Below, one piece after another: positions 1 through 5,247 of a DNA stretch of 11,001 nucleotides. Numbering within the stretch: position 1 is the first letter of the stretch; each line of letters opens with the position of its first letter. The translations under genes and the position numbers were made by a program. The stretch comes from JAKPKF01 sp964579365. GTDB taxonomy: Bacteria; Patescibacteriota; Dojkabacteria; SC72. Below the pieces are notes generated by a model. It ran no database searches, was not told the origin of the DNA, and was given only the letters and a program-made list of their open reading frames with translations. The stretch lies in contig CAZOFW010000020.1 of NCBI GenBank assembly GCA_964579365.1, forward strand, positions 1 to 11,001. Reading direction: 5' to 3'.

Positions 1-842
1 GCCTTTTTATCTTCAGGAATATATTGTAAAAGCTTCCCCACTATCTCATGATCTGGCGCTATGACAACAAAAGAGGCTCCAAACTGTGTATCTGGTCTTG
101 TAGTAGAAACTTTTACTATCTCATCTGTATTCTCCACTTTGTAATCTATGTCATACCAAGTTTTCCTCCCAATCCAGTTTCTTTGCCTACTTTTAACACT
201 CTCTACATAGTTTGTTAAGTCTAAGTCTTTGTCTAGTCTTTCTGCATATTCCGTTATCTTTAGCACCCACTGGCTAATGTTTCTTCTTTCAACATCAGTG
301 CCACATCTTTCATGCTTTCCATCTACAACTTCTTCGTTAGCACATCCTGTTTTACATTTTGGACACCAGTTAATTGGTTTTTCTGCTTTGTATGCAAGGC
401 CTTTTTCGAAAAGTTTGAGAAATATCCACTGAGTCCATTTGTAATATGTAGGATCTGAGGTATCTACCTCTCTACTCCAGTCAAAAGATATGCCAAGTCT
501 CTTAATTTGTCTTCTAAAAGTGTCAATGTTTTCCTTCGTAATCTCTTGTGGGGGTCTTTTTACTTTAATAGCGTAGTTTTCTGTAGGTAAACCAAAGGAA
601 TCCCACCCTATTGGGAACATTACATTGTAACCCATCATTCTCCTCAATCTTGCAACAGAGTCCATCATACTGTCGTTTCTAGTATGTCCTATGTGCATAC
701 TGTCTCCAGAGGGGTAAGGGAACTCTAGCAGTAGATAATACTTCTGCTTGTTATCGTAATCTTTGCTTTCGTAGAAGGGGTTTTCGAACCATTGGTCTTG
801 CCATTTTTTCTCAAATTCTTTTGGGTTGTAGGTACTTTTCAT
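1..842 (-). CDS. leuS: Leucyl-tRNA synthetase, N-terminal part (gene runs off the left edge)
   Basis: This enzyme charges tRNA-Leu with leucine in the cytoplasm and is a class I aminoacyl-tRNA synthetase. About 280 residues are visible from the ATG at 840-842; the rest, including the KMSKS loop, lies outside the window. The class I HIGH signature is seen literally as HIGH at residues 50-53, after the FPYPSG segment typical of LeuRS. The segment MFPIGWDSFGLPTEN (75-89) is also characteristic. A zinc-ribbon insertion follows (WCPKC at 159-163, then H177 and C180). The start of the CP1 editing domain is visible as STTRPDT at 246-252. In the zinc ribbon, a His (H177) stands where many family members have Cys. 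No Shine-Dalgarno sequence and no convincing promoter were found ahead of the start. Assignment to LeuRS rather than ValRS or IleRS rests on the overall segment order and is secure. Confidence 0.95.
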   Translation of the reverse strand, partial: MKSTYNPKEFEKKWQDQWFENPFYESKDYDNKQKYYLLLEFPYPSGDSMHIGHTRNDSMMDSVARLRRMMGYNVMFPIGWDSFGLPTENYAIKVKRPPQEITKENIDTFRRQIKRLGISFDWSREVDTSDPTYYKWTQWIFLKLFEKGLAYKAEKPINWCPKCKTGCANEEVVDGKHERCGTDVERRNISQWVLKITEYAERLDKDLDLTNYVESVKSRQRNWIGRKTWYDIDYKVENTDEIVKVSTTRPDTQFGASFVVIAPDHEIVGKLLQYIPEDKK

Positions 843-913
843 ACTACTTAGAGATTTAATACAGTAATTCTACAAGAAAAAGGAAAGTATTGGAAGAGAG
901 GGATATCATGATT

Positions 914-936
914 TGTGGAACATGTGTGTGGAACAT
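914..936. repeat. 10-bp direct repeat in the leuS upstream region
   Basis: The decamer TGTGGAACAT occurs at 914-923 and again at 927-936, separated by GTG, giving a 13-bp period. It lies 72-94 bp ahead of the leuS start. It could be a paired protein-binding site or a chance duplication. No promoter elements could be placed around it with confidence. Confidence 0.4.
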
Positions 937-968
937 TATGTGTGCTGATCAAGAATATACATACAACA

Positions 969-992
969 AAACTAACGAAAACTTTTTAGTTT
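969..992 (-). terminator. Possible weak intrinsic terminator after the 285-aa gene
   Basis: On the minus strand AAACTAA (986-992) pairs perfectly with TTAGTTT (969-975) around a 10-nt loop. The stem overlaps the TAA stop of the upstream gene and ends in a short U-rich stretch. The stem is entirely A/T-rich apart from two G-C pairs, so termination would be weak. It is called on position and symmetry only. Confidence 0.35.
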
Positions 993-1843
993 AAAACTCG
1001 TCTTAATTTCTGAAGTGTTGGTGATCCTGGACCATATGATTTAAATTCCTTCACAAAGCAATCTAAAATTGAGATTGTAAGCATCTTTTTCCTATCGTAT
1101 TCAGCTCTTGGTCCAGATTCTTTGAAGGAAGTACCTTGGAAAGCCGATATGAGCAAACGAAGAGGAAAATTGGCAAGTGAATTGATAAACGTAGGGTTTT
1201 CTTGCATAATTCTATCGAAAACCTCTATTGCAATAAGCTCGTGTAGTATCTGATTACTATCTTTAAGAGCAACTTCATTGTATTTTACAGTCCATTTACC
1301 ATCCCGATATCTTGACTCACCATGGTTTTCACCTCCATCGAAGCCTTTTTCTTGCTCAGGAAATTCTTGGACATTAATACCCTTCTCTTTCATAATCCTT
1401 ATTATCTCCTCTATCCTCAGTTCCTTGCCTTTTCCAGCAAGGATTATGTCAAAGATTTCTTTTAATCCATATCTACTCTCCCTTAGATACGAGAAAGATT
1501 CTGTCGTTTTTTCTGTAACATATGCAACAACCCTATCATATTCAATTTTCTCCTTAGATATTCTCTCTTTGTCCTCTTCTGTGAGTGATGCAAAATATTT
1601 CTCCTTTTGCATTTGCTGTCGCTGTTCCCATTCATCCAAGCTTTCTTCAAGTGATGGAAGTGGTGCAGTATCCCTAAGATACCCTGTATAAGCTGGCTCA
1701 AATCGAGTAAAACCCTCTTTCTGAAGCTCTTTCCGTATTTCTTCGTCCTTTAAAGAAAATTCTACCAACATTGTGAGTGTCTCTGGCTCTATCTCGTTCT
1801 CTAACTCCTCCATAGTTTCATTTTCAAGAAGAATATCTGACAT
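986..1843 (-). CDS. Unrecognised 285-aa acidic protein
   Basis: I do not recognise this family. The protein is rich in Glu and Lys, is predicted soluble, and has no signal peptide or membrane segment. Residues 1-120 are mostly acidic and look helical, with a charged stretch near 66-104 that could be a coiled coil. A compact region follows (125-235) with the segment ILHELIAIE at 199-207. This starts like a zinc-peptidase helix (HExxH) but has Ala where the second His should be, so no zinc-peptidase function can be assigned. The start at 1841-1843 is supported by a promoter about 32 nt upstream. There is no Shine-Dalgarno sequence. It lies alone between the tRNA pair and leuS. Codon use and base composition look like the neighbours, which supports it being a real gene. 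The two overlapping reading frames (plus 1278-1691 and minus 1483-1701) look like shadows. Confidence 0.75.
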   Translation of the reverse strand: MSDILLENETMEELENEIEPETLTMLVEFSLKDEEIRKELQKEGFTRFEPAYTGYLRDTAPLPSLEESLDEWEQRQQMQKEKYFASLTEEDKERISKEKIEYDRVVAYVTEKTTESFSYLRESRYGLKEIFDIILAGKGKELRIEEIIRIMKEKGINVQEFPEQEKGFDGGENHGESRYRDGKWTVKYNEVALKDSNQILHELIAIEVFDRIMQENPTFINSLANFPLRLLISAFQGTSFKESGPRAEYDRKKMLTISILDCFVKEFKSYGPGSPTLQKLRRVLN

Positions 1844-1875
1844 AATGTTGTAAAACAGGTCAAGTTAATATATTA

Positions 1876-1904
1876 ATGATATATAAATAATGAGAGATTG
1901 ACAA
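1876..1904 (-). promoter_or_regulatory. Promoter of the 285-aa gene
   Basis: On the minus strand a -35 box TTGTCA (1899-1904) and a -10 box TATCAT (1876-1881) are separated by exactly 17 bp, each matching the sigma-70 consensus at 5 of 6 positions. The expected start near 1869 leaves a leader of about 26 nt before the ATG. The AT-rich spacer raises the chance of a random match. Confidence 0.5.
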
Positions 1905-1912
1905 CAAAAGTT

Positions 1913-1989
1913 TGGTGGACCTGACGGGACTCGAACCCGTGACCCCATCGCTGCCAGCGATGTGCTCAAACCAACTAAGCTACAGGCCC
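1913..1989 (-). tRNA. tRNA-Ala, anticodon GGC, with encoded CCA
   Basis: The minus strand folds into a full cloverleaf of 77 nt including CCA. The acceptor stem has 7 bp, pairing the 5' GGGCCTG with CAGGTCC. The D stem is GCTT/GAGC. The anticodon stem is CATCG/CGATG with loop CTGGCAG. The T arm is ACGGG/CCCGT with loop TTCGAGT. The anticodon is GGC, reading GCC and GCU. The acceptor stem carries G3:U70, the known identity element for alanyl-tRNA synthetase, which independently confirms Ala. CCA is encoded (1913-1915). It is the downstream member of a tandem Ala pair, 13 nt after the other. Confidence 0.97.
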
Positions 1990-2002
1990 AAATTTATTAA
2001 TA

Positions 2003-2075
2003 TGGACTCAGCCGGGATCGAACCGGCGATCTTCGCAATGCGAATGCGATATTCTACCAGCTGAACTATGAGCCC
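2003..2075 (-). tRNA. tRNA-Ala, anticodon CGC, without encoded CCA
   Basis: A cloverleaf of 73 nt is seen on the minus strand. The acceptor stem is GGGCTCA/TGAGTCC, again with G3:U70, the alanine identity pair. The D stem is GTTC/GAAT. The anticodon stem is TCGCA/TGCGA with loop TTCGCAT, giving anticodon CGC, which reads the GCG codon. The T arm is GCCGG/CCGGC with loop TTCGATC. The discriminator is A, followed by TA rather than CCA, so CCA must be added by a nucleotidyltransferase. It precedes the GGC tRNA in the same probable transcript. Confidence 0.96.
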
Positions 2076-2085
2076 ACACATGAAG

Positions 2086-2113
2086 ATTATACTTAATATC
2101 TTGACTATTTCAA
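2086..2113 (-). promoter_or_regulatory. Promoter of the tRNA-Ala pair
   Basis: On the minus strand TTGAAA (2108-2113) and a perfect TATAAT (2086-2091) are 16 bp apart. Transcription would begin near 2079, only a few bases before the mature 5' end of the first tRNA (2075). The -35 box lies inside the last codons or stop of the upstream peptidase gene. Confidence 0.65.
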
Positions 2114-3445
2114 ATATGGTCTTGGATTAATACGACCAGATAATTCTGCACCCCTTCTCAATTCGAAGTGTAGATGAACACCATATGCAACACCTGTATC
2201 TCCTATTAATCCTAAGGCCGTGCCTCTTGAGACAGACTGCCCTGCTCTAACATACAACCTACTCATATGCGCATAAAGAGTGGTATATCCATTTCCATGG
2301 TCTACATGGGCGTAGTAACCGAAACCATAGTATTTACCAGAACCCCATCCAGCACTTATGACTCTACCGCCAGCGGCAGCAATTACATTTGGCCTTTTAC
2401 CCCCAGTTGGATATATGTCCATCCCGTAGTGTCCAGGGAAAAAGCCTCTTGAGACCTTACTTGGACCACCAACTGGCCAACTTAGAAATTTCCCAACATT
2501 TGGGTCAACTGCGGTAGCGGTATATCCTATACTAGATGTTCTGTAAAGAGTTGGGGAGGAAGCATATACAGGTTTTTTCTCTGCTGGTAATTCTCCATTT
2601 GGGAGGAACAATTCTGTTCCAACTGCCAAGGTATATGGTTTTTCCAACCAGTTGTGGTCTACAATATCTGCAGCGTCTGCAGAGTATTTCTTTGCCAAAG
2701 ATTCAAGGGTGTCTCCCTTCTTTACAGTTACAAGAACACCATCTCTCGGTGGAACTTGCAATATCATTCCCGGTTTAATGACACTTTTTGCAGTAAGCTT
2801 GTTTGCCCACAAAAGTGTTTCAACTTTAATTTCGTAATACTGAGCTATCTTACCCAAGGAATCTCCACCCTTTACTGTGTACTGTTCAACATATCTTCTT
2901 GGTCTATCTTTTGGAACCGCTGTATTCGTTGTGGCATTCATAACCAAGACATCTGTTTCAGCAACACCAATTGAATCTAAAGTATCTCCACTTGCAACAA
3001 TAACAACCGGTTTACGGTATATATATGAGACAGTAAGAATAAGGACAATAATAAATAGTACAGCTTGTAGTGCAGATCTTAAGAAATTACCTCTTCCCCA
3101 GAACATTCTTCTTACAAGCTTCTCTTTTACGAAATCGGTAGCACCTAAGATTAAATCAAAAAAAACAGAGGTTAAAATCCACATTACTCTTACCCTAGAG
3201 TAGATATAGCTTGTTAATGCAAAAAAGAAGGAAAAAAGGTTCTTCTTTGTGCTCTGTTTCTTTAGGAATATTCTTAGATTTAGAAGAAATGTTTTAGAAA
3301 GCTTCTTCTCTTCAATATCATCATTAACAAAAAGAAATCCCCCGTTGTTACTATCTGAAAGTACCAAATCTTGTTCTTGAGGGGAAAGATCTTTGAAGCT
3401 TAGACCAGATATATTCTTGTTTTGTTCGATATTATCCTCTTCCAT
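2105..3445 (-). CDS. Membrane-anchored LysM / M23 (LytM-type) peptidase
   Basis: This is a probable cell-wall hydrolase or envelope-shaping factor acting on peptidoglycan peptides outside the membrane. The 446-aa protein has an acidic cytoplasmic-looking start, a hydrophobic stretch around 66-100 and a clear transmembrane segment at about 124-142. A truncated LysM-like start follows (VASGDTLDSIG near 150-160). Two full LysM peptidoglycan-binding domains lie at about 188-232 and 238-282. A C-terminal M23 domain occupies about 330-446. All expected zinc and catalytic residues are visible: H339 and D343 (HYGMD), H393 (YAHMS), and H424 and H426 (HLHFE). The enzyme should therefore be active, unlike EnvC- or NlpD-type activators. 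It is 42 nt downstream of rho and has its own extended -10 promoter. No Shine-Dalgarno sequence precedes the ATG at 3443-3445. The domain assignment is firm; the exact bond cut is not known. Confidence 0.93.
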   Translation of the reverse strand: MEEDNIEQNKNISGLSFKDLSPQEQDLVLSDSNNGGFLFVNDDIEEKKLSKTFLLNLRIFLKKQSTKKNLFSFFFALTSYIYSRVRVMWILTSVFFDLILGATDFVKEKLVRRMFWGRGNFLRSALQAVLFIIVLILTVSYIYRKPVVIVASGDTLDSIGVAETDVLVMNATTNTAVPKDRPRRYVEQYTVKGGDSLGKIAQYYEIKVETLLWANKLTAKSVIKPGMILQVPPRDGVLVTVKKGDTLESLAKKYSADAADIVDHNWLEKPYTLAVGTELFLPNGELPAEKKPVYASSPTLYRTSSIGYTATAVDPNVGKFLSWPVGGPSKVSRGFFPGHYGMDIYPTGGKRPNVIAAAGGRVISAGWGSGKYYGFGYYAHVDHGNGYTTLYAHMSRLYVRAGQSVSRGTALGLIGDTGVAYGVHLHFELRRGAELSGRINPRPYLK

Positions 3446-3453
3446 AGCTGTAC

Positions 3454-3472
3454 AGTGTTAACTGATAACACT
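3454..3472. promoter_or_regulatory. Perfect inverted repeat over the M23 gene's expected transcription start
   Basis: AGTGTTA (3454-3460) and TAACACT (3466-3472) are exact reverse complements separated by 5 nt. The repeat begins one base after the -10 box and would cover position +1 and the early leader. No T tract follows on either strand, so it is not a terminator. It fits either a small repressor operator or a 5' leader hairpin. Confidence 0.5.
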
Positions 3473-3473
3473 A

Positions 3474-3482
3474 ATTATACCA
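3474..3482 (-). promoter_or_regulatory. Extended -10 promoter of the M23 gene
   Basis: The minus strand reads TGGTATAAT: a perfect TATAAT (3474-3479) directly preceded by the TGN extension (3480-3482). No good -35 box is present at the expected distance, which is usual for extended -10 promoters. It lies between the rho stop codon and the M23 start. No terminator separates the two genes, so readthrough from rho is also possible. Confidence 0.55.
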
Positions 3483-3487
3483 ATTAT

Positions 3488-4753
3488 CTATGCTTCGTGC
3501 AGAGTAGCAAGGAACTCTTCGTTTGACTTGGTCTTTTTTAGCCTACTTACCAGTACTTCTGTTGGGCTTTCATTACTATCTAAAACCTCCAACATTCTTC
3601 TAATTCTCCATGATTGGTTCAAAATATCCTTACTTAGAAGGAACTCTTCGTTTCTAGTACCTGAATTTACAACATCAATTGAAGGATATATTCTTCTGTT
3701 TGCGAGTTTTCTATCCAAGTGTAGTTCCATATTTCCAGTACCTTTGAATTCCTCGTATACCAAATCATCCATTCTACTACCAGTTTCTACCAATGCAGTA
3801 GCAATTATTGTCAAACTTCCACCATCTTCGAAGTTTCTAGCTGCACCAAAGAATCTCTTTGGTGGATACAATGCAACAGGATCAAAACCACCTGAAAGTG
3901 TTTTTCCTGATGTTGGCATGGTTATATTGTAAGCCCTAGCAAGTCTAGTAATGCTGTCCATCAAGATAATTACATCCTCACCCCACTCCACCATTCTCAT
4001 AGCTTTCTGTAGAGCCATTTCTGCAATCCTACAGTTCTGTTCAGGAAGTTCATCAAAGTTAGAAGCATAAACCTCTCCTTTTACGAATCTCTTCATATCA
4101 GTAACCTCTTCAGGTCTCTCACCTACTAACACAACCATCAATTTTGCTTTAGGATGGTTAGCAGCAATACCGTTAGCAATATCTTTAAGAAGGAATGTTT
4201 TTCCTGCCTTAGGAGGAGAAACAACCATAGATCTTTGACCATAACCAATAGGAGCTAAAAGATCTATCATTCTTGTAGATATAATCTCTTGCTCTGTTTC
4301 AAGCTTAATCTGTTTGTTTGGGAATATTGGTGTTAATTTTCTAAATAGAGGTCTGTTTGCAGCCTCTGCAGCAGGTTTTCCATATACAGTATCAACTCTC
4401 AAAAGACTTAAGTATTTCTCTTTCTCTTTTGGAAGTCTTGCAGGTCCAGAAACCTCGTCTCCAGTTCTTAAACTAAATTTCTTAATCTGAGAACCAGATA
4501 CATACACATCGTTATCACTTGGAAGAAGTTCCTCTGTCCTTAAAAGGCCATGGGACTCATCTTTCATTACTTCTAAAATACCATCTACAAAGACAAATCC
4601 ATCTTCTTCTGTAGATTTCTTCAAAATTTCTAATATTAACTCTCTCTTCTGGAATTCCATATAGTCTTCCATCTTAAGTGTTTTTGCTTCATCACGAAGC
4701 TGAGCTAGAGTCATCTGCTCATAATCTCTAATCGTTTTATTCTCTTTTGTCAT
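3488..4753 (-). CDS. rho: Transcription termination factor Rho
   Basis: Rho is the hexameric RNA helicase that ends transcription of untranslated RNA. Numbered from the upstream ATG (4795), the order is as follows. An N-terminal Rho_N helical domain lies at about 28-62. The primary RNA-binding cold-shock fold is at about 66-140 (GILEVM, DVYVSGSQIKKFSLRTGD). The RecA-type ATPase carries Walker A PPKAGKT at 194-200, catalytic GERPEE at 225-230 and Walker B VIILMD at 275-280. These are followed by DSITRLARAYN, the R/Q-loop region around 300-325 and the arginine finger in NRRIYP (366-371). No large insertion is present. I place the start at the second ATG (4751-4753), because the first 14 residues do not resemble Rho and this leaves a leader of about 46 nt. 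The alternative ATG at 4793-4795 gives 435 aa but only about 5 nt of leader. Neither has a Shine-Dalgarno site. Confidence 0.97.
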   Translation of the reverse strand: MTKENKTIRDYEQMTLAQLRDEAKTLKMEDYMEFQKRELILEILKKSTEEDGFVFVDGILEVMKDESHGLLRTEELLPSDNDVYVSGSQIKKFSLRTGDEVSGPARLPKEKEKYLSLLRVDTVYGKPAAEAANRPLFRKLTPIFPNKQIKLETEQEIISTRMIDLLAPIGYGQRSMVVSPPKAGKTFLLKDIANGIAANHPKAKLMVVLVGERPEEVTDMKRFVKGEVYASNFDELPEQNCRIAEMALQKAMRMVEWGEDVIILMDSITRLARAYNITMPTSGKTLSGGFDPVALYPPKRFFGAARNFEDGGSLTIIATALVETGSRMDDLVYEEFKGTGNMELHLDRKLANRRIYPSIDVVNSGTRNEEFLLSKDILNQSWRIRRMLEVLDSNESPTEVLVSRLKKTKSNEEFLATLHEA

Positions 4754-4806
4754 TTTAAACAGGGAAATATATAAAGTATTGGGCTTAGATCCCAATCTAC
4801 AATTTC

Positions 4807-4835
4807 AGTATATTGAAATGTAAAAAACATGTCAA
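4807..4835 (-). promoter_or_regulatory. Promoter of rho
   Basis: On the minus strand a perfect -35 box TTGACA (4830-4835) and a -10 box TATACT (4807-4812) have a 17-bp spacer. Transcription should start near 4800. The boxes and spacing are identical to those of the small-RNA promoter 250 bp upstream. A six-base symmetry, ATTTCA/TGAAAT, overlaps the -10 region. Confidence 0.75.
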
Positions 4836-4855
4836 ATCGAAATAGTGCTTGAGAT

Positions 4856-4889
4856 AAAAAAAGGGATCGGTACTGCCCCAACCGACCCC
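4856..4889 (-). terminator. Strong intrinsic terminator ending the small RNA ahead of rho
   Basis: On the minus strand GGGGTCGGT (4881-4889) pairs with ACCGATCCC (4863-4871) over 9 bp with one G-U pair. The loop is 9 nt and seven T follow (4856-4862). This is the strongest terminator in the window. It lies just upstream of the rho promoter and so separates rho from the upstream unit. Confidence 0.88.
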
Positions 4890-5057
4890 GGTTTCTTCCT
4901 CCATGTAGAAGAAGACATCGAGTAACATATCGAAATATGTTAATCCCTTTTCTTCAAAGACTAAAAAATCTTAGGCTTTTCCTGTTGCCCAGATGTGCTT
5001 GTGACACCCCAGACAAAGGGAGAAAACTAAGATTATCCACACAATCTTTGAAAGAGC
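4856..5057 (-). ncRNA. Candidate small non-coding RNA of about 200 nt, family unknown
   Basis: A consensus promoter, a structured body and an intrinsic terminator define one transcription unit of about 200 nt. The body contains a long irregular hairpin of about 100 nt. It is closed by TTCAAAGA (5045-5052) with TCTTTGAA (4953-4960), and inside that by ATCTTAG (5027-5033) with CTAAGAT (4968-4974), with further pairs inward. Next comes an 8-bp hairpin capped by a TTCG tetraloop (4923-4942). After it is TCTTCTTC/GAGGAAGA with a 6-nt loop (4894-4915), then the terminator stem. No conserved segments of RNase P RNA, tmRNA, SRP RNA or classical 6S RNA were recognised. Length and isolation would suit a 6S-like or other housekeeping RNA, but the multi-hairpin fold does not match 6S well. 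A rho leader role is less likely because rho has a separate promoter after the terminator. Confidence 0.6.
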
Positions 5058-5063
5058 ATGTAA

Positions 5064-5092
5064 AGTATACCTCATACCATAATAACTGTCAA
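5064..5092 (-). promoter_or_regulatory. Promoter of the candidate small RNA
   Basis: On the minus strand a perfect TTGACA (5087-5092) and TATACT (5064-5069) are exactly 17 bp apart. Transcription should begin at about 5056-5058, a few bases before the first closing stem of the RNA. The near-ideal boxes suggest strong, constitutive expression. Confidence 0.75.
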
Positions 5093-5116
5093 CCCTATAT
5101 CATCTATGCACAAATA

Positions 5117-5202
5117 CTGCCTACTCGCAGATAGCCCTCTGGCCAACAGTTTTCACATGCTTTCGGGCCACCTTGTTACGATTATCTGCACCACCCTCTC
5201 CT
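5117..5202 (-). other. Structured intergenic block downstream of radA, possible RNA element
   Basis: This non-coding stretch has more complementarity than expected by eye. On the minus strand GCAGATA (5183-5189) pairs perfectly with TATCTGC (5127-5133). Inside it TGGCC (5166-5170) pairs with GGCCA (5140-5144). CTGC (5127-5130) can instead form a local hairpin with GCAG (5117-5120), so two folds exclude each other. GCCC (5165-5168) and GGGC (5134-5137) offer another competing pairing. The block also contains TCGTAACAAGGTGGCC (5166-5181), which resembles a conserved segment near the 3' end of 16S rRNA at 15 of 16 positions. No own promoter or terminator is evident. It could be a 3'-UTR element of radA, part of a longer RNA, or unrelated. 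The remaining gap 5203-5247 holds only a U-rich tract after the radA stop. Confidence 0.4.
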
Positions 5203-5247
5203 GTTACGCTAATTGTGGATTGTTAAGAAGAAAATAAAAAAACAACC

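Noticed and set aside
1278..1701. Overlapping reading frames within the 285-aa gene (plus 1278-1691 and minus 1483-1701)
   Set aside because: They have no ribosome site or recognisable motif and sit inside a longer frame with a promoter and normal codon use.
4782..4928. A minus-strand reading frame starting with ATG at 4926-4928 and running through the terminator toward rho
   Set aside because: It crosses the terminator stem, its T tract (giving a Phe run) and the rho promoter. The purine tract AAGGGA is about 15 nt from the ATG, too far for a ribosome site.
4937..5134. A 65-aa plus-strand reading frame in the radA-rho gap
   Set aside because: It lies opposite the small RNA's hairpins and promoter, has no ribosome site, and its residue composition looks random; all real genes here are on the minus strand.
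5181..5202. T-box element suggested by AGGGTGGTGC
   Set aside because: The T-box sequence should sit just before a terminator and a tRNA-synthetase or amino-acid gene; here it is far from both and the rest of the element is missing.
4850..5225. RNase P RNA, tmRNA, SRP RNA or 6S RNA
   Set aside because: No GAGGAAAGTCC-type RNase P core, no tmRNA tag or tRNA-like end, no SRP helix 8 motif. The fold is several hairpins rather than one 6S-type rod. The short AGAAACCGG similarity to an RNase P segment is not supported by the rest. A divergent member cannot be fully excluded without a covariance search.
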